Shown one piece after another: positions 1-6,296 of a stretch of DNA of 9,069 nt. The notes under the pieces are model-generated. The model did not search any database. It was given only the letters and a program-made list of their open reading frames with translations, and was not told the DNA's origin. The DNA lies in contig JAATEU010000367.1 of the NCBI GenBank assembly GCA_015655565.1, forward strand, positions 1 through 9,069, given 5' to 3'. The DNA comes from Clostridiales bacterium. GTDB lineage: Bacteria > Bacillota > Clostridia > Lachnospirales > Lachnospiraceae. The position numbers were made by a program, and so were the translations under genes. The stretch's first letter is position 1; each line of letters begins with the position of its first letter.

Positions 1-12
1 AACTCTTATGGC

Positions 13-196
13 ATGAATAAAGGTATATCTATATTCGTTTAGCGTAGACCGTCTGACAAGGCTGTTTCTGTTCGACTGGAAACTCAGTGAAAAACAGAGC
101 AGCTGCGATGTTTTTCATATCTTTGAGGCTCTATAAAGAACATGCCCCAGGAAGGAAAGGTAGCTAAAGGAATATATATATACAACCTTTATTCAT
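13..196. repeat. Nested inverted-repeat (MITE-like) element
   Basis: The outer arms are 13-43 and 163-196. They begin with a perfect 12-bp inverted repeat (ATGAATAAAGGT at 13-24, ACCTTTATTCAT at 185-196). After a 3-nt gap the match continues inward with only two mismatches through TTTAGC (38-43) / GCTAAA (163-168). A second imperfect stem lies inside: GCTGTTTCTGTT near 60-71 against AACAGAGCAGC near 94-104, with ACTG/CAGT within it. There is no gene inside and no transposase. I saw no obvious target-site duplication. It lies beyond the 3' end of the transporter operon and could act as a terminal RNA structure or be a non-autonomous mobile element. Function is unknown. Confidence 0.6.
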
Positions 197-200
197 TCAG

Positions 201-331
201 CTTCCTAAAAAGGGACTTTTTCAGCAGCCTCGTTCAAACGGCACCCTCTTTCAATCTTAAGCGCAATTGCTGATACGGCTGTTTCAGCCTCAATGAAAAG
301 GAAGGCTTTTATATTATATAATTTACCAGGC
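201..331. other. Intergenic tail downstream of the transporter operon
   Basis: No gene is visible. It contains a weak hairpin AAAAAG-GGA-CTTTTT (about 207-221) and a GGCTG-TTT-CAGCC hairpin (about 268-280). On the minus strand the first hairpin ends in CTTTTT and could be a weak intrinsic terminator for the permease operon, but it lacks a clean T-tract. The 15-mer AAGGGACTTTTTCAG at 210-224 recurs inverted at 5678-5692. Confidence 0.35.
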
Positions 332-1192
332 TTAACCCTTTACACTGCCAAGCGCAATACCCTGAACAATACTCTTTGATAAGAACAGGTATACAACAAT
401 TACCGGAAAGATAGAAATAGCAATCAGCATATATACCTGTCCTAAGTCGAATTTCAGGAAATCGGCACTTCTTAACTGTGCAATCAGTATAGGAATCGTC
501 TTCATATCTTTTTTGTCTAAAACTAAGTTTGGAATAAAATAATTATTCCAGGAACCGGTAAATGAAAAAATTGCCTGTACTGCTATTGCAGGTTTCATAA
601 TGGGCAGAACAATGGTATTAAAAGCCCTGAATTCCGGCGAACCGTCTATTCTTGCCGCTTCTACTATTTCAACCGGCAGACAGCTTTCCATGTACTGTTT
701 CATATAAAAGAATACAATTGGTGAAGCAATAGCCGGAATAATCAGCGGTGCATAGGTATTTGTCAGATTCATGCCCCTCATTAATTTTACAAAACCCAGA
801 GCCGATACCTGTGTCGGCACCATCATAATCATCAGGATAAATGTGAAAACAGCCTGTTTTCCTTTAAAATTATATGCATGAATGGCATACGCCGTCAAGG
901 ATGAGAAGTAGGTTGTAAGTGCTGCACTGCCTGCAGCAATAACTAAACTGTTAAAAATGCCTCTGAGCACAGGCAGATTCTGATTAACCATTAGATTTTT
1001 AAAGTTACGGATAAATGCTTTTCCCGGCAGAACCGAAAAACCTTTCTGAATGTCCACGTGATTTCTGGTGGAGTTTATCAGCAATATATAAAAGGAGAAT
1101 AAACAGGCAATCGTTAACAGTATTAAAATAACATAACTGATTACACGTCTTATCCGTAAGCCTGATATTCCCTTCCTCTCTTTTCCCGTCAT
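332..1192 (-). CDS. Sugar ABC transporter permease, MalG type
   Basis: This is the second membrane-spanning subunit of a carbohydrate ABC importer (286 aa, the usual length for this family). The hydrophobic segments at about 16-40, 80-105, 114-138, 146-166, 200-222 and 252-275 fit the six-helix MalG topology. The cytoplasmic coupling loop that contacts the ATPase is clear at residues 178-201, with EAARIDG followed by a hydrophobic stretch ending LPIMKP. The C-terminus, VQGIALGSVKG, is typical of MalG-like permeases. The ATG is preceded by AAGGAGGGG at 6-nt spacing, and that ribosome site overlaps the stop codon of the upstream permease gene, so the two are probably translationally coupled. 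No ATP-binding subunit is in the window; sugar importers of this kind in Firmicutes often use a shared MsmK-type ATPase encoded elsewhere. The family call is firm; the substrate is unknown. Confidence 0.95.
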   Translation of the reverse strand: MTGKERKGISGLRIRRVISYVILILLTIACLFSFYILLINSTRNHVDIQKGFSVLPGKAFIRNFKNLMVNQNLPVLRGIFNSLVIAAGSAALTTYFSSLTAYAIHAYNFKGKQAVFTFILMIMMVPTQVSALGFVKLMRGMNLTNTYAPLIIPAIASPIVFFYMKQYMESCLPVEIVEAARIDGSPEFRAFNTIVLPIMKPAIAVQAIFSFTGSWNNYFIPNLVLDKKDMKTIPILIAQLRSADFLKFDLGQVYMLIAISIFPVIVVYLFLSKSIVQGIALGSVKG

Positions 1193-1204
1193 GTCAGCCC
1201 CTCC

Positions 1205-2113
1205 TTAATTTTCTTTTTTTGTTAAGTTAAAATATACAAGCAGGCTCAGTACCGCTGTGAACATAAACAAGATAACGGAAAGGGCACCTGCCATGCCGTA
1301 ATTCTTACTGTATAAATGTTTATTCAAATACATAATCAATGTCATTGTTGAGTTGTTTGGCGTGCCGTCACCATTGGTAAGAATCTGCGGCACATCAAAC
1401 ATCTGCATGCCACCGATTAATGATGTAATAACTACATATAACAAAATAGGTTTTAAAAGGGGCATTGTAATCAGTCTGAATATCTGGAAGGATTTGGCGC
1501 CATCTACTTGGGCTGCTTCAAACAATGCGGTATCAATTCCCATCATCCCCGCCATCAAAAGAATTGTAGTATTTCCAAACCACATCAGAAAGTTCATTAG
1601 TGCCACAAGACCTCTGGTTCCATTTACACTTGACATAAAACGGAATGGTTGTGAAAGAATACCAAGCTCAACCAAAATGTCATTTACCGGACCGATATCT
1701 GAGAATAATGCAAAAAAAAGCATAGCAAATGCAGAAGCCATGATCAGGTTAGGCATATAAATAATTGTTTTAAAAAAACCCGCACCTTTTATTCTCAGCC
1801 TGAGGTCAGTAAACCATGCCGCCAATAATAACGACATGATAATCTGCGGAATAAATCCAAGCAGCCACATAATTAAAGTATTTTTAGTATATTTCAGCAT
1901 ATCGCCATCTGCAAAAATTTTTCTTAAATTTTCTAATCCGACAAATTCCGGTCCTACCTGCGTAAGCCCCGACATATAGTTTTCAAAAAGACTGTTATAG
2001 AAGGTTGAAACCAATGGAACCAATGAAAAAACTATATATATAAGGAAGAAAGGAATTAAAAACAGGTATCCCCATTTTGTATAACTGACACAACTTGCTT
2101 TTTTCTTTAACAT
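1205..2113 (-). CDS. Sugar ABC transporter permease, MalF type
   Basis: This is the first membrane-spanning subunit of the same importer (302 aa). The N-terminus is short and basic (MLKKK), followed by a membrane segment at about 15-36, and several more follow. The coupling loop is at residues 199-222, reading EAAQVDGA then a run ending MPLLKP, a good match to the EAA motif of MalF-like permeases. The frame is open upstream to 2203. I chose the ATG at 2113 because AGGAGGG stands 4 nt before it, the protein then starts at the usual place for the family, and the extra 30 residues would be encoded by hairpin-forming intergenic DNA. It sits 256 bp after the solute-binding protein gene and 12 bp before the MalG-type gene. 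It should form a heterodimer with the MalG-type protein. Confidence 0.94.
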   Translation of the reverse strand: MLKKKASCVSYTKWGYLFLIPFFLIYIVFSLVPLVSTFYNSLFENYMSGLTQVGPEFVGLENLRKIFADGDMLKYTKNTLIMWLLGFIPQIIMSLLLAAWFTDLRLRIKGAGFFKTIIYMPNLIMASAFAMLFFALFSDIGPVNDILVELGILSQPFRFMSSVNGTRGLVALMNFLMWFGNTTILLMAGMMGIDTALFEAAQVDGAKSFQIFRLITMPLLKPILLYVVITSLIGGMQMFDVPQILTNGDGTPNNSTMTLIMYLNKHLYSKNYGMAGALSVILFMFTAVLSLLVYFNLTKKEN

Positions 2114-2116
2114 ATG

Positions 2117-2123
2117 CCCTCCT
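2117..2123 (-). promoter_or_regulatory. Ribosome binding site that fixes the MalF-type start
   Basis: AGGAGGG on the minus strand lies 4 nt upstream of the ATG at 2113. No comparable site precedes the upstream in-frame start at 2203, so it decides for the shorter protein. Confidence 0.75.
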
Positions 2124-2131
2124 GATTTGAG

Positions 2132-2286
2132 GCAGTACCGCATCTGCCTGCACATGCGGCATGCCTTGGAAGTTAGTGTGAAATAAAGAACAATTTCACA
2201 CATCTTATTTACGCAGTATCATGTCTGCAAGCAGATATAATATGCCCATGCGGGTTAGTATGAAAAACACTTTATATTTTTCATAC
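2132..2286 (-). repeat. Two diverged tandem hairpin units in the binding-protein/permease gap
   Basis: Two related units, 2132-2201 and 2213-2286, share in order GCAGTA, TCTGC, GCA, CATGC, GTTAGTRTGAAA and TTTCAYAC (plus-strand reading). Each ends in a perfect hairpin: GTGTGAAAT/ATTTCACAC (2176-2201, 9 bp) and GTATGAAAAA/TTTTTCATAC (2258-2286, 10 bp, extendable by GGG/CCC). A third GCAGTA at 2331-2336 precedes another small hairpin. None is followed by a proper T-tract, so they look like processing or 3'-stabilising structures and not full terminators. This fits the common need for more binding protein than permease. Confidence 0.6.
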
Positions 2287-2338
2287 CCTGATCAAGCAGC
2301 GGCATTTCAAACATAAATGTCTTATACCGGGCAGTAAC

Positions 2339-2353
2339 CGAAACGCTGTTTCG
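2339..2353. promoter_or_regulatory. Palindrome CGAAACGCTGTTTCG after the binding-protein gene
   Basis: A perfect 6-bp inverted repeat with a 3-nt centre lies 17 nt downstream of the solute-binding protein stop. As RNA it is a small hairpin that could mark the 3' end of that message. As DNA it resembles a LacI-family half-site (CGAAAC), but its spacing and centre differ from the two clear operators in this window. I favour the RNA hairpin. Confidence 0.4.
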
Positions 2354-2369
2354 ATATATACTATAGGAG

Positions 2370-3770
2370 TTAGTACGTAAGCTCAGGATATTTAACAACT
2401 GCATTTTTGTAGAAATTCTGCAATGCTTCATCTTTTGTTACATTCCCATCAAAGTAATCCTTGAAGGCTCCCTGGAATTCCTCATTTAATCCTTGATCAT
2501 AAGGTGAAACATTGCTCATATCAATCTTCGGAGCTGCTTCTGCAAATAATTTAATGTGGTTCTGTCCGCCTAAGAAAGCGGACTGAAAGCCGCTGTTTGC
2601 GATTTCCTCCATAGCAGTCCGGTTATTGGTATAATCCTGCTCAACTTCGGTAATCTTTTTCATTGTAGCTGAATCACAGGTCAATTTATACATAATGTCT
2701 TTTACTAAGCTGGTATTATCTGTTCCTGCAGCTCCGCAAATCCAGGTACCGCCCCAATAAAAGGGTGAAGGTCCTTCGCAGACCGCCCAGTCACCATAAA
2801 TACCATTTCCGGCTTCTGCTGCGGCTTCCGAATCTGCTAACGCATATCCCGTCAAAGTAAAATTAATGCCCCAGGTTGAATAGAAGAAACCAAATGTCTT
2901 TCCGTCAGGACCCTGATCTGCTGCCCATCCGTCTGACCAAAGTGAAGTCTTATTATTATATCCTTTATCCGTAAACTCTTTCGTCTGATCAATCCACTTC
3001 ATTAAATTTTCATCTACTATAATTTTGGTATCCTGCACCCACGGGCCTGAAACGTTATTTGAGAATATTCTGTAAGAATCATCGTAACCTGATAACATAG
3101 TATATCCTTGTGCTTTCATTTCTGCGGCAGCTGCATTGAAATCATCCCAATTGCTTAACTGAGCCTGTACTTCATTTGGAGCATCCGTACCCAATACCGC
3201 TTTTGCAATAGAGCGCCTGTATGCGAACAAACCGGGGGTAGCCTGCCAGGCAGTACCTTTAATATTTCCGTTAGAGTCCGTAACAATATCTTTTGTATAC
3301 TGGTACTGATCTTTCATATCATCTGCAGTAAGTCCGATATCTGCAACGTTTATGGTATAATCTGTATTAACATACTTTAAAGCATAGTCAGCTTCAATTA
3401 AGAAAAGGTCGATTTTATCGTCAGCAGCAGCATCTTTCTGTGCAAGTAAAGCTTCGTCCAATTTATTCTGGTAAGCATTGTCCTGTGAAGGTGTAATAAT
3501 CCAGTTAACTGCAACATCACCGATCTTTCCCGTTCCATCTCCGTTATCTGCATATCCGGGATAATATGATTTAACACGGCTTTGGAATTCATCGTTCCAG
3601 CAATAAATATTGAATGCTTTTCCTTCTTCTGTTGATGTTACTGCTTCTGTTAGTATTGCTGCCACATCCCCACCCGCAGCCGCCTTGTCATCCTTATATC
3701 CACATGCAGACAGGGTAAATACCATTACCGGCACTAACATGAGTGCCAGAACTTTTCCAAACTTCTTCAT
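2370..3770 (-). CDS. Sugar ABC transporter solute-binding lipoprotein
   Basis: This is the extracellular substrate-binding subunit of the importer (466 aa). It has a lipoprotein signal peptide: MKKFGK, a hydrophobic core at about 7-20, and a lipobox LSAC with Cys23 as the predicted lipidated residue, so it should be anchored on the outer face of the membrane. The mature protein is acidic, rich in Trp, Tyr, Asn and Asp, and has the length of cluster B-type carbohydrate-binding proteins. The aromatic content fits sugar stacking. The ATG is preceded by AAGGAGG at 10-nt spacing. It is the first gene of the transporter operon, with a leader of about 150 nt from its predicted promoter. The substrate cannot be read; the operon layout (repressor, binding protein, two permeases, no ATPase) suits oligosaccharides such as plant-glycan fragments, which is a guess. 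Confidence 0.93.
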   Translation of the reverse strand: MKKFGKVLALMLVPVMVFTLSACGYKDDKAAAGGDVAAILTEAVTSTEEGKAFNIYCWNDEFQSRVKSYYPGYADNGDGTGKIGDVAVNWIITPSQDNAYQNKLDEALLAQKDAAADDKIDLFLIEADYALKYVNTDYTINVADIGLTADDMKDQYQYTKDIVTDSNGNIKGTAWQATPGLFAYRRSIAKAVLGTDAPNEVQAQLSNWDDFNAAAAEMKAQGYTMLSGYDDSYRIFSNNVSGPWVQDTKIIVDENLMKWIDQTKEFTDKGYNNKTSLWSDGWAADQGPDGKTFGFFYSTWGINFTLTGYALADSEAAAEAGNGIYGDWAVCEGPSPFYWGGTWICGAAGTDNTSLVKDIMYKLTCDSATMKKITEVEQDYTNNRTAMEEIANSGFQSAFLGGQNHIKLFAEAAPKIDMSNVSPYDQGLNEEFQGAFKDYFDGNVTKDEALQNFYKNAVVKYPELTY

Positions 3771-3906
3771 ACTTAAGTCTCCTCCTTAATTAATTATTTA
3801 TTTGTTTTTGTTAAGCCGGCCTCCCAAATTTAAGCTTTTCCCTTAACTTAAACCATAAGATTTCATTGAGATTCCTTACGGAAACGTCCTCAACACCGAA
3901 ACCGGA
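3771..3906 (-). other. Leader of the solute-binding protein gene
   Basis: Untranslated leader between the operator and the ATG. It carries AAGGAGG at 3781-3787 and several short TTAAG/CTTAA inverted repeats, but no recognised riboswitch. On the plus strand 3879-3890 (CGGAAACGTCCT) matches 9 of 12 positions of the nearby operator and may be a weak second site. Confidence 0.4.
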
Positions 3907-3920
3907 CTACAACGTTTTCG
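3907..3920. promoter_or_regulatory. Predicted LacI-family operator, transporter operon
   Basis: CTACAACGTTTTCG matches CTATAACGTTTTCG at 5404-5417 at 13 of 14 positions. The central AACGTT with flanking TTTCG is typical of LacI-family sites with a central CG. It starts 6 nt downstream of the -10 box, so a bound repressor would block initiation or escape. The inferred binder is the LacI-family protein encoded at 4350-5384. A catabolite (CcpA) site was considered, but the match to its consensus is poorer. Confidence 0.75.
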
Positions 3921-3926
3921 TTTTTT

Positions 3927-3955
3927 ATTATACAGCACATTAAACAATTTATCAA
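3927..3955 (-). promoter_or_regulatory. Sigma-A promoter of the transporter operon
   Basis: On the minus strand, -35 TTGATA (3950-3955) is separated by exactly 17 nt from -10 TATAAT (3927-3932). Transcription should start near 3920, at the operator. The hexamers and spacing are the same as in the promoter of the neighbouring repressor gene. Confidence 0.85.
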
Positions 3956-4245
3956 GTGTATGTTTTATTTTTTTGTAACTTTTTAGTATTCAAATTCCAT
4001 ATAATCACTATTTTACATTATAAATCACTCTGCAATGTTTATTTTCCTTCATTTCCTAATTTTTCAACTAAATCCGCCTAAATATTTCACTGTTTTTTTC
4101 GTAGTTTTAGTAAAAAATTCTCAAACCACCATAAAAACCGGGATAATGCTCAGTAAAAAAAGTACAGCTACGATGCTTTTCACATCAGTTTTTTAGTAAA
4201 AGAATGGTTTTTTCCCTATTAATAAAGATCCGTAATATAAAAATA
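3956..4245. other. AT-rich intergenic region, no gene
   Basis: No coding region is visible. The segment is AT-rich up to about 4130. At 4148-4187 (CTCAGT, then CAGCTACGATG, then TTTTCACATC) it is clearly similar to 90-127 inside the left-edge inverted-repeat element, suggesting a decayed copy of the same dispersed sequence. Confidence 0.45.
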
Positions 4246-4316
4246 GCTGCCGTAATGCAGGCTAAGTTATTGCACCCTGTTCACCGGCAAATAACTTAGC
4301 CTGCCATTACGGCAGC
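4246..4316 (-). terminator. Long-hairpin terminator of the repressor gene
   Basis: The arms 4246-4271 and 4290-4316 pair over 26 bp with a single bulged base, around an 18-nt loop. On the minus strand the hairpin is followed by CTATTTTTATATT, so it should end the repressor transcript 34 nt past the stop codon. The stem is far longer than a normal intrinsic terminator. Confidence 0.75.
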
Positions 4317-4349
4317 CATATCAATTATAAAAAATATAAAAAGAATGTT

Positions 4350-5384
4350 CTATCGGTTCTCATTCATGTTCTTAACAGATCCTCCCTTAACCAGCTGGAC
4401 TTTCAGATATATATTATCCAGTGAAGTAGTCATAGGGCTCTCAATCAGATTAATGAGCTGCCTGGCGGCTTCCGCTCCAATCTTATCCGTATCCTGCTTA
4501 ATCGTTGTAAGTTTAGGTTCCAGGGCCTGGGATACTGAAATACCATCATAGCCCGCCAGGGATATATCCTCCGGTATTTTAAGGCCCAATCTCCTTGCAG
4601 TGTTCATAACACCTAAGGCTGCATAATCATCCGATGCAATAATGCAGGTTGGCGGATCCGGTAATTTAAGTAACCGGAGTGCCAGTTCCTCTGCGGATTC
4701 CGCACAGCGGTAGACACCTTCAACGAAATATTCCTCCAAAACAGTAATGCCGTTCTCTTTGAGTACATTATTAAAACTAACCAGTCTGTTATGGGTTACG
4801 GAAGATTTTGTTCCGTGAATATATGCTATCTTTTTATGCCCCTGGTCAATAACATATTGAGTAAGCTGTCTCATACCTTCCACATTGTCGGATAATACGG
4901 ATATTGCCTCATTAAATGCATGGTCAACCGTTACGACCGGATAATCGCTGTTAACCAGTTCCAGCACTTCAGGTTCACTGAATTCTGCACATGCAATAAA
5001 CACACCGTCAAAATTCCGGTAACGGCAATGCTCCAGATAAGTCATCTTCCGATTTCCTATATTATGCTCTATAAAAGTAATGTCATATCCTCGTTTTGCT
5101 GCCTTTTCTTTAAAGGAAGCTAATATATGGGCAAAATATTCATTCCTTAATCCGTGGTTGGATAAGGTTGAAAACAAAACTCCTATATTATAGGTTTTCT
5201 TCATCTTTAATGCCCTTGCATTGGCATCCGGGAAATATCCTATTTCATTCGCTGCTTTTATCACTATTTCCCTTGTTGCTTCACTGATGTCCTGATATCC
5301 GTTCAATGCCTTGCTGACAGTTGAAACTGACACACCACATCTTATTGAAAGCTCTTTAATTGTTGCCACTTTTTTCACCACCAT
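4350..5384 (-). CDS. LacI-family transcriptional repressor
   Basis: DNA-binding regulator of the LacI/GalR family (344 aa from the ATG at 5384). The N-terminal helix-turn-helix spans residues 8-27, with recognition helix VSVSTVSKALNGY. The hinge follows at 52-64 (PDANARALKMKKT), keeping the Ala-Arg-x-Leu pattern used for minor-groove binding. The rest is a periplasmic-binding-protein-like ligand domain with typical motifs: IASDDYAALG, LAGYDGI and LTTIKQDTDKIGAEAA. Start choice is uncertain. The frame opens at TTG 5396; ATG 5384 is best placed but its ribosome site is weak, and an in-frame GTG just before ATIKEL is also possible. It is transcribed toward the transporter operon, and operators of one type sit at its own promoter and at that of the operon. 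I infer an autoregulated, sugar-responsive local repressor. Confidence 0.95.
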   Translation of the reverse strand: MVVKKVATIKELSIRCGVSVSTVSKALNGYQDISEATREIVIKAANEIGYFPDANARALKMKKTYNIGVLFSTLSNHGLRNEYFAHILASFKEKAAKRGYDITFIEHNIGNRKMTYLEHCRYRNFDGVFIACAEFSEPEVLELVNSDYPVVTVDHAFNEAISVLSDNVEGMRQLTQYVIDQGHKKIAYIHGTKSSVTHNRLVSFNNVLKENGITVLEEYFVEGVYRCAESAEELALRLLKLPDPPTCIIASDDYAALGVMNTARRLGLKIPEDISLAGYDGISVSQALEPKLTTIKQDTDKIGAEAARQLINLIESPMTTSLDNIYLKVQLVKGGSVKNMNENR

Positions 5385-5403
5385 CTCTAACACCAAAACT
5401 GAG

Positions 5404-5417
5404 CTATAACGTTTTCG
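5404..5417. promoter_or_regulatory. Predicted LacI-family operator, autoregulatory
   Basis: CTATAACGTTTTCG is the same sequence as the transporter operator except for one base. It begins 8 nt downstream of the -10 box, over the first transcribed bases of the repressor gene, which indicates negative autoregulation. Confidence 0.75.
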
Positions 5418-5425
5418 ACATAATA

Positions 5426-5454
5426 ATTATATAGCATTAATAATAATTTATCAA
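5426..5454 (-). promoter_or_regulatory. Sigma-A promoter of the repressor gene
   Basis: On the minus strand, -35 TTGATA (5449-5454), a 17-nt spacer and -10 TATAAT (5426-5431). The predicted start is near 5419, giving a leader of about 35 nt. Confidence 0.85.
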
Positions 5455-5469
5455 GTAAATAATCAATTA

Positions 5470-5646
5470 AGTAACCATTACGTAACCGGAAAGCCATAGA
5501 TATCGCGAGGTGTTTTTTGTGAGCAAAGGTCACAAAAAACCTGAGTTTTGAAGGCGCGAAATGCTGTTAGCAGCATTTCTGTGCATCATATGTTACTATT
5601 TAGCTGTAAGGCTGAATAGTAACCATTACGTAACCGGAAAGCCATA
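5470..5646. repeat. 29-bp direct repeat bracketing a hairpin cluster
   Basis: An exact 29-bp sequence starting AGTAACCATTACGTAACC and ending AAGCCATA occurs at 5470-5498 and 5618-5646. The 119 bp between hold three hairpins: AGGTGTTTTTTGTGA with TCACAAAAAACCT (about 5510-5542, one bulge), GAAATGCTG-TTAG-CAGCATTTC (about 5559-5580), and GTTACTATTTAGC with GGCTGAATAGTAAC (5592-5622, G-U tolerant). No gene is present. It looks like a palindromic intergenic repeat element. Two repeats with one long gap do not make a CRISPR array. Confidence 0.65.
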
Positions 5647-5664
5647 ATCCGTTATACTGGTGTT

Positions 5665-5698
5665 CCGGCAAAGACTTCTGAAAAAGTCCCTTTCACCG
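5665..5698. other. Hairpin downstream of the Gx-family gene
   Basis: CCGG at each end encloses AAAGACTT and AAGTCCCTTT, giving a stem of about 12 bp with small internal loops. It lies some 35-65 nt past the Gx-family stop codon on the minus strand and might end that transcript, but no T-tract follows. It contains the inverted copy of the 15-mer found at 210-224. Confidence 0.4.
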
Positions 5699-5731
5699 GC
5701 CTGGCATGAAAAAGGTATTTCCAAACACGCC

Positions 5732-6238
5732 CTAGGTGTTAAATATTTTCATTTGTACCTTTAACAGGCCAACTCCAAGAATTCCTATAAGAAGTCCCGT
5801 AATTGTACCGGATATAAGCAGTAGCGGTAAATAAAACCCGATGTTAACCGTATCCAGAACAAGAGCAGCCACTATAATCTGTCCGATATTATGGGTAATG
5901 CCCCCTGCGATACTGACACCTACAACACTAAATGCCTTCACTTTTTTACTGATACACATAATTAACCAGCTGAGCAATCCTCCGGCCAGGCTGTACAATA
6001 TACCGAACATATTTCCAAAGGTAAATCCAACCAGCACGATACGTATGCCGGAAATTACAAATGCCTCTTTAACACCCATTGCATACAATACCGTCAGCAC
6101 CACTATATTGGCCAGCCCAAGCTTAAAACCGGGAATTCCTATAGAGAAGGGTATCAATACTTCAATATAGCTAAACACAAAAGCTAAGGCAACAAACATA
6201 CCATACAGAGCTACCTTTCTAGCTTTGGAACTCTTCAT
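5732..6238 (-). CDS. Gx transporter / heptaprenyl diphosphate synthase component I family protein
   Basis: Small multispanning membrane protein (168 aa). Family signatures are KLGLAN at residues 39-44 after PFSIGIPG, the segment SGIRIVLVGFTFGN at 63-76, and THNIGQ at 115-120, followed by a last hydrophobic region from about 137 to 160. Members are annotated as heptaprenyl diphosphate synthase component I or Gx transporter. Their true activity is poorly settled, but they recur beside ApbE and FMN-binding lipoproteins, including, as I recall, the Listeria electron-transfer locus (EetB-like; not certain). The frame is open to a TTG at 6280. I prefer the ATG at 6238, preceded by AAAGGA at 9-nt spacing, because the conserved part starts there and the upstream codons are tandem-repeat DNA. 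It lies 534 bp after apbE. A role in the flavin or quinone side of electron transfer is inference. Confidence 0.85.
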   Translation of the reverse strand: MKSSKARKVALYGMFVALAFVFSYIEVLIPFSIGIPGFKLGLANIVVLTVLYAMGVKEAFVISGIRIVLVGFTFGNMFGILYSLAGGLLSWLIMCISKKVKAFSVVGVSIAGGITHNIGQIIVAALVLDTVNIGFYLPLLLISGTITGLLIGILGVGLLKVQMKIFNT

Positions 6239-6284
6239 CCGTGAACATCCTTTCTTTTGCAAACATCCTTCCTTTTGCAAACAT
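6219..6284 (-). CDS. Possible 21-aa upstream ORF in tandem-repeat DNA
   Basis: A short frame, MFAKGR-MFAKER-MFTDEE-FQS, begins at ATG 6284 after AAGGAAAGG and ends at TAG 6219-6221, overlapping the first 20 nt of the Gx-family gene in another frame. Each of its three Met codons is preceded by an AAAGGA- or AAGGA-like core. It may serve in translational coupling or be a by-product of the repeat. No homolog is recognised. Confidence 0.3.
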   Translation of the reverse strand: MFAKGRMFAKERMFTDEEFQS

Positions 6285-6296
6285 CCTTTCCTTTAT
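6243..6296. repeat. Three 18-bp tandem repeats at the Gx-family start
   Basis: Units 6243-6260, 6261-6278 and 6279-6296 follow the pattern RAACATCCTTYCTTTTGC, the last with a diverged 3' end. On the minus strand each contains a Shine-Dalgarno-like AAGGA followed by ATG. The 18-bp length keeps all frames in phase, so copy-number change would add or remove ribosome sites without frameshift. Confidence 0.75.

Noticed and set aside
1353..1760. 135-codon plus-strand frame
   Set aside because: Antisense shadow of the MalF-type permease.
2114..2203. Longer N-terminus for the MalF-type permease
   Set aside because: Would translate intergenic hairpin repeats; the good ribosome site is at 2117-2123 and the normal N-terminus starts at 2113.
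2339..2353. Third LacI-family operator
   Set aside because: Half-site CGAAAC is similar, but the 3-nt centre and position just after a stop codon fit an RNA hairpin better.
3907..3920. CcpA catabolite-response site
   Set aside because: Matches the usual TGNAANCGNTNNCA pattern poorly; the same sequence at the LacI-type gene's own promoter favours the local repressor, though overlap is not excluded.
5470..5646. CRISPR-like direct repeats
   Set aside because: Only two copies, separated by 119 bp of hairpin DNA; no array periodicity and no cas genes.
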